A stretch of 64,000 bases of DNA from Thermoplasmata archaeon (GTDB lineage: Archaea; Thermoplasmatota; Thermoplasmata; Lutacidiplasmatales; UBA184): contig DAHXNZ010000005.1 in NCBI GenBank assembly GCA_027365105.1, positions 27,892 through 91,891 of the forward strand. The letters run 5' to 3'. Every line of letters begins with the position of its first letter. Within the stretch, counting starts at the first letter, position 1. The translations under genes and the position numbers were made by a program. This document shows positions 52,617 to 61,054 of this stretch, piece after piece. The notes under the pieces are model-generated. The model worked only from the letters and a program-made list of their open reading frames with translations. It made no database searches and was not told the DNA's origin.

Positions 52617-53567
52617 ATGGGCGACCAGGACCTATCCACCGAACTGGAAGGTCAGGGCTACCAGCTGACCGGTCGGCACAGCGCGGTCAAGCTCTGCTAC
52701 TGGACCCGGGCTTCCCTCACCGAGGGCCGGGACTGCTACAAGGGCCGCTTCTACGGAATCCAGAGCCATCGCTGCCTCCAGATGTCCCCGGCGATCGATG
52801 CCTGCAACCTGCACTGCCGGTTCTGCTGGCGGAACCAGGGCTGGGAGGAGGACGGGATGATGGCCGAGTACGATGATCCGGAGACCCTGCTCGACCGTTC
52901 GGTCGAGGCCCAGCGGCGGATCCTTTCGGGGTTCAAGGGGGATCCGGCCATCGATCTCGACCGGTGGCAGGAGGCCCAACTGCCGAGGCATATCGCGATC
53001 TCGCTCACCGGCGAGCCCACGCTCTACCCCCGGATGAACCGGTTCCTCGAACTCTGCCACGCCCGGGAAATCACCACGTTCCTGGTCACCAACGGGACCA
53101 ACCCGGACGCGCTGAGACAGCTCGATCCGCTGCCGACCCAGCTCTATGTCTCGGTGACCGCCCCCAACGCCGAGGTGTTCCGGCGGCTCACCCTACCGGC
53201 CCAGGAGGACGCGTGGGACCGTATCCTGGAGTCGCTCGAGATCGTCCGCGGCCTCCGGACCCGACGGGTCGTCCGGCATACTCTGGTCCGCGGATGGAAC
53301 CTCGGGTGGGTCCGGGACTACGCCGCGCTCGACCAGGCCGCGCGGCCCGACTTCATCGAACCGAAGGGGTATGTCTACATGGGCAAATCCCGGCAGCGGC
53401 TCGGCCGGGACCACGTTCCGGTGCACGCGGAGATCGCGCGTTTCGCGAAGGACCTGGCCCGTCGCACCGGCTACCAGGTCGCCGACGAGTCCCCGGACTC
53501 CAAGGTGGTGCTCCTCGCGCGGCCGGGCGTCGACCGCTACCTTCCGGGACGCGCGCCGGCTCTCTGA
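52617..53567 (+). CDS. taw1: 4-demethylwyosine synthase TYW1 (Taw1)
   Basis: A radical SAM enzyme that makes the tricyclic base of wyosine from N1-methylguanosine-37 of tRNA-Phe using pyruvate. The SAM cluster motif is CNLHCRFCWR (C-x3-C-x2-CW), near residue 63. The flanking CYKGRFYGIQSHRCLQMSP contains additional Cys that ligate the second cluster in archaeal TYW1. Further motifs are AISLTGEPTLYP and FIEPKGYVYMGKSRQRL. At 316 aa it is the compact archaeal form lacking a flavodoxin domain. The start is at 52617, 27 nt after the box A. Confidence 0.94.
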   Translation: MGDQDLSTELEGQGYQLTGRHSAVKLCYWTRASLTEGRDCYKGRFYGIQSHRCLQMSPAIDACNLHCRFCWRNQGWEEDGMMAEYDDPETLLDRSVEAQRRILSGFKGDPAIDLDRWQEAQLPRHIAISLTGEPTLYPRMNRFLELCHAREITTFLVTNGTNPDALRQLDPLPTQLYVSVTAPNAEVFRRLTLPAQEDAWDRILESLEIVRGLRTRRVVRHTLVRGWNLGWVRDYAALDQAARPDFIEPKGYVYMGKSRQRLGRDHVPVHAEIARFAKDLARRTGYQVADESPDSKVVLLARPGVDRYLPGRAPAL

Positions 53568-53627
53568 TCCACCGATCGAGGAGGATGCCCGGATCGGAGG
53601 GGGGCCCCGCCGGGAGTCCGAACCCGC

Positions 53628-53789
53628 TCAGGTGAACCGCCAGCTGACGAACTCGATGAAGACGGCGGCCACCAGGCCCATCGCCATGATGAGGTATGGA
53701 CTGAGCTTCGGGGCATGGCTCTCCTCCATGTCGTAGTATTGGATGAGCCCGGCGGCACTGGAGAAACCGGACCGCCGTTTGTCGGGCAT
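53628..53789 (-). CDS. Sec61-beta preprotein translocase subunit
   Basis: A 53-residue tail-anchored protein: KRRSGFSSAAGLIQYYDMEE, then a single membrane helix about LIMAMGLVAAVFIEFVSW. FSSAAGLIxYYDxEE is the archaeal Sec61-beta signature. The ATG is 27 nt after a perfect box A (TTTATATATC, 53821-53812), so the mRNA is leaderless. It is convergent with taw1, from which it is separated by 60 nt. Confidence 0.95.
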   Translation of the reverse strand: MPDKRRSGFSSAAGLIQYYDMEESHAPKLSPYLIMAMGLVAAVFIEFVSWRFT

Positions 53790-53811
53790 GGCAGTGTTCC
53801 GACGGGGGCGC

Positions 53812-53821
53812 GATATATAAA
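53812..53821 (-). promoter_or_regulatory. Box A of sec61-beta
   Basis: Minus-strand TTTATATATC is the closest match to the archaeal TATA consensus in the window, 27 nt from the start codon. From here to 53928 only a short CTTCTCC/GGAGAAG inverted repeat is seen. Confidence 0.8.
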
Positions 53822-53928
53822 TCTGACCGGAGGCGAGCGGCCATCGGGTGCCCCGGCTCCTCTTCTCCCCGCGGAGAAGTCGGTAGGGGGACCGGGGCGA
53901 ACCCTTCGAGCCGCCCGAAACCGGGGGC

Positions 53929-54714
53929 CTACCGGCGCAAGGAGCCGAGCCCGATCGAGTCGTCGACGGATTCGGTCAGGGTAGTCCACACCGCGTGGCC
54001 CAGACTCTGGGCGACCGGGTTCATCATCCGTTCGAGGAACGGCCGCGGCGGGGCCAGCCGAACGGTGCGCCGAGCGGCGACTCCGGTGAGCCGCCCCAGC
54101 TCCTCCAGGGCCGATTCGGCGTCGCCGAGAGTATCGATCAGGCCGAGCTTGAGGGCCGTGGTGCCGGTCCAGAACTCCCCGGTGGCGAGGGCCCGGGCCG
54201 CGTCCGATGAAAGGTGCCGTCGTTCGGCGACCCGCGCGACGAACGCCGCGTAGCCTTCATCGACCAGCGCCTGCAGTTTCTCCCGCTCCTCCGAGTCCAG
54301 GGGCCGGTAGCCCTGGTAGGCATCCTTGTGACGGCCGGCGTGAATCATCTCCACCCCGATCCCCCACCGGCGCAGCAGCTCGCGGGCTGCGAGGTGCGGG
54401 TAAATCACGCCGATCGATCCCACTTGGCTCTCCGGGCGAGCGACGATCCGGCGCGCCCCGAGGGCCGCCAGGTACGCCCCCGAAGCCCCCACGGCCCCGA
54501 TGCTGGCGACGACCGGCTTCACCGCATCGAGCCTCTGGATCGCCCGGGAGAGATCGCTCGAGGCGGTCACTTCGCCTCCGCCACTCGAGATGTCGAAGAG
54601 CACCCCCCGGATCCGACGTCGATCCCGAAGTTGGCGGAGGAGGGTCAGGAACGGGTCCACCGTCCGTTCCCGGAGAGTTCCCCGGAAGATGACGTGGGCG
54701 AGCCTCTCCCGCAT
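53929..54714 (-). CDS. Signal peptide peptidase SppA-like serine protease (S49)
   Basis: A 261-residue protein with a ClpP/crotonase fold. It has ISSGGGEVTASSDLSRAI, then the nucleophile Ser in GAVGASGAYLAALGA and the general-base Lys in AGRHKDAYQGYRPLDSEE, the Ser/Lys dyad of S49. It has no N-terminal membrane helix, unlike bacterial SppA, so it may act in the cytosol or as a peripheral enzyme. The ATG is about 26 nt after GATTATATC, shared with the divergent gene at 54784. Confidence 0.87.
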   Translation of the reverse strand: MRERLAHVIFRGTLRERTVDPFLTLLRQLRDRRRIRGVLFDISSGGGEVTASSDLSRAIQRLDAVKPVVASIGAVGASGAYLAALGARRIVARPESQVGSIGVIYPHLAARELLRRWGIGVEMIHAGRHKDAYQGYRPLDSEEREKLQALVDEGYAAFVARVAERRHLSSDAARALATGEFWTGTTALKLGLIDTLGDAESALEELGRLTGVAARRTVRLAPPRPFLERMMNPVAQSLGHAVWTTLTESVDDSIGLGSLRR

Positions 54715-54735
54715 GCCCCGCCCAGCGACCGGCTC

Positions 54736-54744
54736 GATATAATC
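54736..54744. promoter_or_regulatory. Shared TATA element between sppA and the rfcS operon
   Basis: GATATAATC on the plus strand reads GATTATATC on the minus strand. It is 26 nt from the sppA start and about 45 nt from the ATG at 54784. One bidirectional element is more economical than two, as no second candidate exists. Confidence 0.6.
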
Positions 54745-54783
54745 CCATCACGCGATGAGGGAACGGAGGCGCACGCGATTCCG

Positions 54784-55299
54784 ATGGGAGTGGACCCGCC
54801 GGATCCGGAATCGGGACAGGAGACCACCCCCGGGACGGGGTCGGGGGGGGTCCCGGAGGCGGGTCTTTCCCGAAACCCTCCCCGCTCCCTCCGAGAACTT
54901 GTCCCTTGGTTCGAAGAGTTCAGTCGGGGGCTGGTCCGGCTCGCGGATCCGCCGATGGACGAGATCCGGGCATCGATCGACACGCTCGAGCAGGCGGTAC
55001 GGGTCGAACTGGATCGCGGGGTGCCGGGGGACGGCCGGGCGGATGGCTGGCAGGAGGCGGTGATCCAGTTGCACTGGTTGCTGGGAATCGTGGAACGGGA
55101 CAATCACGGAGGCAATCGGCAGGCCCTCGGCCAGTACGGGCTGCTGGTCGCGGAGTCGCTTCGGCAGCATCTTCAGCTTCCGGACCCGGCCCCGGGGTCG
55201 GTGACTTGGAGCCCCGCGCCCGCCCTTCCGGGCGTCGGCCGGCCGTCCGAGGATGAGCGGAAAACTAAAGAGTCCCGCCGGGCCCGGAGCCCGACATGA
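54784..55299 (+). CDS. Hypothetical helical protein, 171 aa, first gene of the rfcS operon
   Basis: I do not recognise this family. After a Pro/Gly-rich N-terminus (about 35 residues) it is helical: RSLRELVPWFEEFSRGLVRL, ASIDTLEQAVRVELD and WQEAVIQLHWLLGIVERDN. It ends in a basic Pro-rich tail. There are no Cys or catalytic motifs. It overlaps the rfcS start (ATGA), so translational coupling to the clamp-loader gene hints at a DNA-replication or repair link; that is inference from position only. Confidence 0.62.
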   Translation: MGVDPPDPESGQETTPGTGSGGVPEAGLSRNPPRSLRELVPWFEEFSRGLVRLADPPMDEIRASIDTLEQAVRVELDRGVPGDGRADGWQEAVIQLHWLLGIVERDNHGGNRQALGQYGLLVAESLRQHLQLPDPAPGSVTWSPAPALPGVGRPSEDERKTKESRRARSPT

Positions 55300-56291
55300 C
55301 CGCCGGCGTCGCGGACGGATCGATCTGGGTCGAGAAGTACCGTCCGCACTCCCTCTCCGAGATGGTCGGTCAGACGGGGATCGTCCGGCTGCTCCAGGGC
55401 TACGCCGAGCGCCGGTCGATGCCGCATCTGCTGTTGGCCGGCCCGCCCGGCACCGGGAAGACCACCGCCGCCCTCTGCCTCGCCCGGGACCTTTTCGGGG
55501 CCGAGTGGCGCCAGAACTTCCTCGAACTCAACGCTTCGGACGAGCGGGGAATCGATACGGTCCGGACCAAGATCAAAGAGTATGCCCGGACCTCGCCCCT
55601 CGGATCGGTCGGATTCAAGCTCCTCTTCCTCGACGAGGCCGACAACCTGACCGCCGAGGCCCAGGCATCCCTGCGGCGGGTCATGGAGCGCTACTCGGGT
55701 TCGTGCCGGTTCATCCTCTCCTGCAACTACTCCTCGAGGATCATTGAGCCGATCCAGTCCCGGTGCGCGGTGTTCCGGTTCCGGTCGTACCCCCCGGAGG
55801 ACCTTCGAGCGGCCCTGGAGCGGGTCGCCGCCGCCGAGCACCAGCGGGTGACGCCGGCCGCCTTCGACGTGATCCTCACGGCGGCGGCGGGCGACCTGCG
55901 GCGGGCCACCAACCTCCTCCAGCTCTCGGCGACCGGGTCCGGGGAGATCACCGAGGAGTCGGTCCAGCAGTTCGCGACCACGCCGCTTCGCCGGGAGGTC
56001 GAGGAGATGGTGCACCGGGCCCTGGAGGCGGACTTTTTCAAGGCGCGGGAGCGGCTCTACGCGCTCTTTACCGAGCGGGGAGCGACCGGCGAGGACATCC
56101 TCCGCGCGATCCACGCCTACCTGCCCGACCTCCCGCCCGACCAGCTGAGCGACCGAGAGAAGGCCCGGTTGGTCGTCCATTTGGGGGAGGTCGACTTCCG
56201 CCTGGCCCAGGGGGCCTCCGAGCGACTCCAGCTCGAGACGGTGCTCGCGCGGCTCGCCACGCTGCGCGGCCCCTCCGGAGCTCCGCCGTGA
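55296..56291 (+). CDS. Replication factor C small subunit
   Basis: Clamp-loader AAA+ ATPase that opens PCNA at primer-template junctions. IWVEKYRPHSLSEMVGQ is the RFC box at the N-terminus, GPPGTGKTTAAL the Walker A, LLFLDEADNL the Walker B, SCNYSSRIIEPIQSRC sensor 1 plus the SRC arginine finger, and GDLRRATNLLQ sensor 2. At 331 aa it has normal length for the archaeal small subunit. The large subunit is not in the window. It overlaps moaC (GTGA), forming a mixed replication/molybdopterin operon. Confidence 0.96.
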   Translation: MTAGVADGSIWVEKYRPHSLSEMVGQTGIVRLLQGYAERRSMPHLLLAGPPGTGKTTAALCLARDLFGAEWRQNFLELNASDERGIDTVRTKIKEYARTSPLGSVGFKLLFLDEADNLTAEAQASLRRVMERYSGSCRFILSCNYSSRIIEPIQSRCAVFRFRSYPPEDLRAALERVAAAEHQRVTPAAFDVILTAAAGDLRRATNLLQLSATGSGEITEESVQQFATTPLRREVEEMVHRALEADFFKARERLYALFTERGATGEDILRAIHAYLPDLPPDQLSDREKARLVVHLGEVDFRLAQGASERLQLETVLARLATLRGPSGAPP

Positions 56292-56740
56292 CCCGACAAC
56301 GGTTCGTTGGCCACAAACCGATCACGGCCCGACGGTGCGTGGCCGTCGGCCGGCTCCACCTTCGCGCCTCGACGGTCCAAGCGATCCGCCGGGGCGCTGT
56401 GGCGAAGGGCGATCCGATCGCGGCCGGTGAGATCGCGGGCCTGCTCGCCCTCAAACGGACGAACGAACTCATCCCCCATTGCCACATCGTCCCGCTGTCG
56501 GGCAGTTCGGTGACTGTGTCGATCGCCGGCCCCCGGAGCCTCTCCGCGAAGGTCGAGGTGCAGGCGATCGGCCCGACCGGAGTCGAGATGGAGGCGCTGG
56601 TCGGGGCGACCGTGGCGCTCCTCACCGCATGGGACATGGTCAAGTACCTGGAGAAGGATGCGCGGGGGCTCTACCCCGAGACCCGCCTCGGTCCCGTCGA
56701 GGTGCAGGTCAAGGAGAAGCGCCCGAGGAAACCCAAATGA
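56288..56740 (+). CDS. moaC: Cyclic pyranopterin monophosphate synthase MoaC
   Basis: Converts 3',8-cyclo-7,8-dihydro-GTP to cyclic pyranopterin monophosphate in molybdenum-cofactor synthesis. Motifs: LLALKRTNELIPHCHIVPLS and TAWDMVKYLEKDARG, the latter with the catalytic Asp and Lys. At 150 aa it is the normal length. The GTG start overlaps the rfcS stop and its stop overlaps moaB. The radical SAM partner MoaA is not in the window. Confidence 0.95.
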   Translation: MTRQRFVGHKPITARRCVAVGRLHLRASTVQAIRRGAVAKGDPIAAGEIAGLLALKRTNELIPHCHIVPLSGSSVTVSIAGPRSLSAKVEVQAIGPTGVEMEALVGATVALLTAWDMVKYLEKDARGLYPETRLGPVEVQVKEKRPRKPK

Positions 56741-57252
56741 CTCCCGCTGCAGCCGAATCCCGCCATCATACCGGAGGAGACCGCGCCATCCAGTTCGGGG
56801 TCCTTTCGGTCTCCGATACTCACACCGAGGAAGACGACCAGTCCGGCCACCTCGCCCGCTCGCTGATCGAGACCGAACACCACCGCGTCCACCGCTATCA
56901 CCTCGTCGCGAACTCGATCGCCGATGTCCGGGACACCCTCGAGCCTTGGCTTGCCGATCGGGAGATCGAGTGCGTGCTCACGATCGGAGGAACGGGGGTG
57001 AGTTCCCGGGACCTGAGCGTGGCCGCGCTGGAGACGATGGGCGGCAAGAAGCTCGAGGGATTCGGGGAACTCTACCGAAACCTGAGCTTCCAGGAGGTCG
57101 GACCCCTGGCGTTCCTCAGCCGGGCCGGTCTCTACCTCATCCAGCAGAAACCGGTCTTCGCCCTGCCGGGCTCCGAGCGCGCGGTCCGTACCGCCCTCGT
57201 GCGGCTGATCCTACCGGCGGTCCAGCACCTGGTCGAAGAACTCGAGCGCTAG
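56737..57252 (+). CDS. moaB: Molybdopterin adenylyltransferase-type protein MoaB/MogA
   Basis: A 171-residue molybdopterin-binding fold: FGVLSVSDTHTEEDDQSGHL, then the signature LTIGGTGVSSRDLSVAALE and VFALPGSERAVRTAL. In archaea MoaB adenylates molybdopterin (W- or Mo-cofactor synthesis). It is the last gene of the hypothetical-rfcS-moaC-moaB operon and overlaps the convergent methyltransferase gene by 4 nt. Confidence 0.94.
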   Translation: MTPAAAESRHHTGGDRAIQFGVLSVSDTHTEEDDQSGHLARSLIETEHHRVHRYHLVANSIADVRDTLEPWLADREIECVLTIGGTGVSSRDLSVAALETMGGKKLEGFGELYRNLSFQEVGPLAFLSRAGLYLIQQKPVFALPGSERAVRTALVRLILPAVQHLVEELER

Positions 57253-58037
57253 CGCCGGGGCGCCATTCCGAGGGCCCCGAGCGGGGGAGGGCCCGGGTCC
57301 AGGATCTGCGGTTCGACGCCCTGGGCCCGGCAGAAGTCGGCCCACGCCGGATGGGCGTCGACCCGGTGGGCGAGCAGGACGCCCCGGGGCGAGAGGGCGG
57401 CCCAGGCCCACTTGAGCTCGAGGGCGGCCCGACGGGGGTCGGGCCCATTGTCGTAGAAGAACAGGTCGATCCGGTCGCCCCGGTCGAGCAGCGACCGGAG
57501 CCTCGCCTCGGTGTTGCCGAGGACGAGCGTCCAGCGCGACCGGAGCCGGGGAGCCACCATCTGGCCGATGGGGGCATCGGCGACGCCGCGGACGCGGCCC
57601 TCCGTCGGGCCGGGGCCGAGCGAGGTCAACTCGCCGAACCCGTTCGCCTCCAGCGCGGCGAGCAGCCAGGCGGTGGAGTAGCCGGGCCGGACCCCGGTCT
57701 CGACGACACGGGCGGGTCGCAGGAGCCGGATCAGCAGGTAGAGCAGGGCGCCCTGAGGGAGTTCTCGGGCAAACGGCGGTCCCGCGCCGCGGTCGAGGAG
57801 AAGGTCCGGCAGTTTGCTGCCCCGAAGTTCCCGTCGTACGGGGGCCACGGCCGATGGCGGGGCCCCGGAGAGGCGAACGATCCGATCGACTGCGGCGCTC
57901 CGGAGCCGGAGCATCCGGCGCCGAGCATCCCGACGAGCGGCCGGTGAGAGGAGGGCCGGAGGGCGGCCGGTGGGCCCCGCCCGGGGTACGGAATCCCCGG
58001 GGAGGACGGTGGAGGGCGTTCCCATGACCTCAGGCAC
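57249..58037 (-). CDS. Class I SAM-dependent methyltransferase, Methyltransf_24-like
   Basis: A 262-residue protein with RPARVVETGVRPGYSTAWLLAA (motif I), LTSLGPGPTEGR (motif II region), and DRIDLFFYDNGPDPRRAALE and LSPRGVLLAHRVD, the pattern of cephalosporin-hydroxylase/Methyltransf_24 enzymes. The substrate is unknown. The N-terminal 30 residues are low-complexity; the GTG at 58037 is 25 nt from CTTTGTAACG, and the ATG at 58025 is an alternative. Confidence 0.75.
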   Translation of the reverse strand: MPEVMGTPSTVLPGDSVPRAGPTGRPPALLSPAARRDARRRMLRLRSAAVDRIVRLSGAPPSAVAPVRRELRGSKLPDLLLDRGAGPPFARELPQGALLYLLIRLLRPARVVETGVRPGYSTAWLLAALEANGFGELTSLGPGPTEGRVRGVADAPIGQMVAPRLRSRWTLVLGNTEARLRSLLDRGDRIDLFFYDNGPDPRRAALELKWAWAALSPRGVLLAHRVDAHPAWADFCRAQGVEPQILDPGPPPLGALGMAPRR

Positions 58038-58153
58038 CCATCGGGGGATGGCGAGCCGTTACAAAGAGTGTTGGGTCGTCGGCCCGTCCGTCCCCGGCGA
58101 GCCTCGTCCGGACGGCCCGGGGGCGCCCGAGTGAACGGAAGGAACGCGAACGG

Positions 58154-58161
58154 TTTAATAA
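58154..58161 (+). promoter_or_regulatory. Box A of the thioredoxin-aRF1 transcript
   Basis: TTTAATAA, 36 nt before the thioredoxin ATG, giving a leader of roughly 10 nt. No box is seen before aRF1, which therefore probably shares this promoter. Confidence 0.65.
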
Positions 58162-58192
58162 CCGACACCCTTGGAATGGTCGAGGATCCCCC

Positions 58193-58510
58193 ATGTCCGT
58201 AGAAGAAATCAACGGTGCTGTTTTCGACCGGTTCGCCCAGTCCAACGCCGTCGCGGTGGTGGACATCTGGGCTCCCTGGTGCGGCCCCTGCCGGATGGTC
58301 TCCCCGATCGTCGACCGACTCAGCGAAAAATACCAGGGGAAGGTGGTCTTCGGGAAGATGAACTCCGATGACAACGGGGAGAAGGCCGGATCGCTCGGCA
58401 TCATGAGCATCCCGACCCTCCTCTTCTACAAGCAGGGCAAGCTGGTCGACCGGATCGTCGGGGCCTACCCCGAAGAGGTCATCGACGAGCACATCCGCCG
58501 GCTCCTCTGA
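58193..58510 (+). CDS. Thioredoxin
   Basis: A 105-residue canonical thioredoxin: VVDIWAPWCGPCRMVSPIVD has the WCGPC redox centre near residue 30, and IMSIPTLLFYKQGKLVDRIV contains the cis-Pro. It is a general disulfide reductant in the cytosol. A thioredoxin reductase is not in the window. It is the first gene of a two-gene unit with aRF1, 74 nt upstream of it. Confidence 0.95.
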   Translation: MSVEEINGAVFDRFAQSNAVAVVDIWAPWCGPCRMVSPIVDRLSEKYQGKVVFGKMNSDDNGEKAGSLGIMSIPTLLFYKQGKLVDRIVGAYPEEVIDEHIRRLL

Positions 58511-58584
58511 CTCCGCCGCCCGGGAAACGGGCGGCCGGACCCGACCGGGAGGGGGCGCCCCCGGCCCATCCTGCCGGTGAGGGC

Positions 58585-59916
58585 ATGACCGGGGAAGAGA
58601 CGCCCCTGGATCCCCAACTCGCCCGGTACACCTTCCAGCGGAAGCTGGAGGAGATTGCCCAGGCTCGAGGACGGGCGACCGAGCTCATCTCGCTCTACGT
58701 TCCGCCGGGCAAGCAGATTTCGGATGTGATGGCCTACCTGCGGAATGAATACGCCCAGAGCTCCAACATCAAGAGCCGGACGACCCGCAAGAACGTCATG
58801 TGGGCGATCGACTCCCTCTCCAACCGGGTCCGGGCCTTCAAGGAGCCTCCCCCCCACGGAGTGGCCTTCTTCGTGGGCAGCAAGGCGGTCGGCGCCGACA
58901 AGTCGGATCCGGTGACCTTCATCGTCGAGCCGCCCGAGCCCCTCAACACCTACCTGTACCGATGCGACTCCACCTTCTTTCTTGAACCGCTCCAGGGGAT
59001 GATCCACGAACCCGAGAGCTGGGGGCTCATCGTCATGGACCGGGCCGAGGTCACCCTCGGCCTGCTCCGCGGCAAACGGATCGAAACGCTCCGCAACCGG
59101 CAGTCGCAGGTGCCCTCCAAGCACGGCCGTGGGGGGCAGTCGGCCCACCGGTTCGAACGGATGATCGAACATGCCGCCCATGAGTTCTTCGTTCGGATCG
59201 CCGAGATCGCCGGCGAGCTCTTTCTGCCGATGAAAGACCAGCTCAAGGGGATCCTGATCGGCGGGCCGGGCGCCACGAAGGAGTACTTCTACAACGAGCA
59301 CTACCTGCATCACGAGCTCCAACAGAAGGTGGTCGAACCGCTCTTCGATACGGGCTACACCGACGAGTACGGCCTCAAGGAGATGGTCGAGAAAGCCACG
59401 CAGACCCTCCACGGCCTCGAACTCACCGAGGAGAAGCGGCTCATCCAGCGCCTGCTCGCCGAAGTCCGCCGGGCCGAACAGGGGCTCGCCGCCTACGGCG
59501 AGGCCGAGGTCGAGCGGGCGCTCGAGCTCGGTGCGGTCGACCTGCTGATCGTCTCGGAGGGCCTCAAGAAGCGGCGGTGGCGGTTCCGCTGCTCGAGCTG
59601 CGGGGCCGAGTCGGAGCGGATCGGCTCCGCCGAGGAGGCCGAACGGCAGACGGAGCGGCCGTGCGCGTCGTGCGGCCAGCGGGCGGTGAAGCTCCTCGGC
59701 AGTGACGACTACGTGGAGGAGATGTTTGCCCGCACCGCCCGCAGCAACGGCAAGGTCCGGCTCGTCTCGACCGAAAGTGACGAGGGCGAGATGCTCCTCA
59801 AGGCCTTTGGAGGGATCGCGGCGCTCCTCCGCTACCCGCTCCCGCGCCGTGCGCGACCGGACGGCCGGCCCGGATCTGCCGGGAACGAACCGCTAGCGTC
59901 CGGACCTTCGCCGTAG
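58585..59916 (+). CDS. prf1: Peptide chain release factor aRF1
   Basis: Recognises all three stop codons and triggers peptide release. NIKS is at residues 61-64 (SSNIKSRTTRKNV) and GGQ at residues 183-185 (HGRGGQSAHRF). Domain 3 carries a minidomain with CSSCGAES and CASCGQ, a zinc ribbon as in many archaeal aRF1. At 443 aa it is slightly longer than the usual 410-420; the extra C-terminal 30 residues are low-complexity and overlap the convergent glycosyltransferase gene by 119 nt. Confidence 0.97.
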   Translation: MTGEETPLDPQLARYTFQRKLEEIAQARGRATELISLYVPPGKQISDVMAYLRNEYAQSSNIKSRTTRKNVMWAIDSLSNRVRAFKEPPPHGVAFFVGSKAVGADKSDPVTFIVEPPEPLNTYLYRCDSTFFLEPLQGMIHEPESWGLIVMDRAEVTLGLLRGKRIETLRNRQSQVPSKHGRGGQSAHRFERMIEHAAHEFFVRIAEIAGELFLPMKDQLKGILIGGPGATKEYFYNEHYLHHELQQKVVEPLFDTGYTDEYGLKEMVEKATQTLHGLELTEEKRLIQRLLAEVRRAEQGLAAYGEAEVERALELGAVDLLIVSEGLKKRRWRFRCSSCGAESERIGSAEEAERQTERPCASCGQRAVKLLGSDDYVEEMFARTARSNGKVRLVSTESDEGEMLLKAFGGIAALLRYPLPRRARPDGRPGSAGNEPLASGPSP

Positions 59917-61003
59917 TTGGCCGGGCCCCCGGTCGCAGGGCCGCCCGGAGGATCCGGAGCACCGGGTACGCCGTGTCCGCGTCCGCCCGGAGGAGTCCGG
60001 GGTGCCGGAGCAGGAAGACCAGGTAGGTTCCGAGGAGGACCGCGAGGCGCCCCCGGGTGGGCCGGCCCGAGAGGGCCGCCAGGACCGGATCGATTCCCGG
60101 GGAACGTTCGAGTCGCCGCTCCTCGCGGGCCAGCCAGTCGGCCATATCGGCCAACCCCGCCTGCCGGGCCTGCGCAATCAGACGCCGGGCCGTCCCCGCT
60201 CGGGCGACGGTCCGGATCCAGGCCGGGTCGCGTGTCGTGTTCTCCGCATGACGCCGGTAGCCGGTCAGCCGCTCCGGATCGAGGTAGAGGCTCCGGCCGG
60301 AGAGGACCGCCCGGACGAAGAGGGCGAGATCGAACTGTCGGCCGCCCCGGAGCGCATCGAACCCCGGATCGTCGATGATCTCCCGCCGCAGCACCATCGT
60401 GCTGCTGTTGAACGATCCGTGGACTTCGAGGAGTTGAGGCAGTCGCTCCCGGGCCTGCGCCGACGTCAGAAGCTGGGGCCCGGTCCGGTCCAGGCTGGAG
60501 TCACGGTAGAGCCGGCCCCAGCGGGTCCAATCGGTGTCGGTCTCCCCCCCGGGAGTCAGCAGGTAGACCCGGTTGCGGTAGAATCCCATGGCGGGGTGGC
60601 GCCGGAACGCCTCCAAGGCCCGGGAGAGCCGTCGGGCATCGAAGAGATCGTCGTCGTCGAGGAACGCCACGAGGGGCGCCCGGGTCGACCGGGCCGCCTC
60701 GACCCAACGTTCCAGCCCCGGTCGGGGATCGAAGCGGAACCGGACCCCAACGTCTCCGAACTCCCGTTCGAGCTCGGGGTCGCTAAAGTTGACGACGGCG
60801 ACCACCTCGACGCTCAGCCCTTCCCGGGACTGGGCGAGGGCCGACCGGAGAGCTTCCCGGAGGTACTTCCGACGGGAGAACGCCGATACCACGACCGCGA
60901 CGTCCGGGAGCGACCTCGGCGGCGCGGGGGCCGGGGAGGGCGGCGCCGCGTCCGACGTGGGGCCGGTCTTCCCGAGCCGGAGGGCCGGTGCGGTTCCTTC
61001 CAT
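59798..61003 (-). CDS. Glycosyltransferase family 2
   Basis: A 401-residue GT-A enzyme. The N-terminal 35 residues are Pro/Ala-rich, then VAVVVSAFSRRKYLREALRS and LVAFLDDDDLFDARRL (DxD metal motif), GSFNSSTMVLRREIIDD and DLALFVRAVLSGRSLYL. A short hydrophobic segment near residue 330 (LAVLLGTYLVFLLRHPGLL) may anchor it to the membrane. With AglB in the window it could build surface glycans, but the sugar and acceptor are unknown. Its last 40 codons overlap aRF1 on the other strand. Confidence 0.82.
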   Translation of the reverse strand: MEGTAPALRLGKTGPTSDAAPPSPAPAPPRSLPDVAVVVSAFSRRKYLREALRSALAQSREGLSVEVVAVVNFSDPELEREFGDVGVRFRFDPRPGLERWVEAARSTRAPLVAFLDDDDLFDARRLSRALEAFRRHPAMGFYRNRVYLLTPGGETDTDWTRWGRLYRDSSLDRTGPQLLTSAQARERLPQLLEVHGSFNSSTMVLRREIIDDPGFDALRGGRQFDLALFVRAVLSGRSLYLDPERLTGYRRHAENTTRDPAWIRTVARAGTARRLIAQARQAGLADMADWLAREERRLERSPGIDPVLAALSGRPTRGRLAVLLGTYLVFLLRHPGLLRADADTAYPVLRILRAALRPGARPTTAKVRTLAVRSRQIRAGRPVAHGAGAGSGGAPRSLQRP

Positions 61004-61054
61004 GCGGTGCCCTGGGAGTGCGGGGTGGGTCCTCGGCGTTGGCGGGACCGGGTC

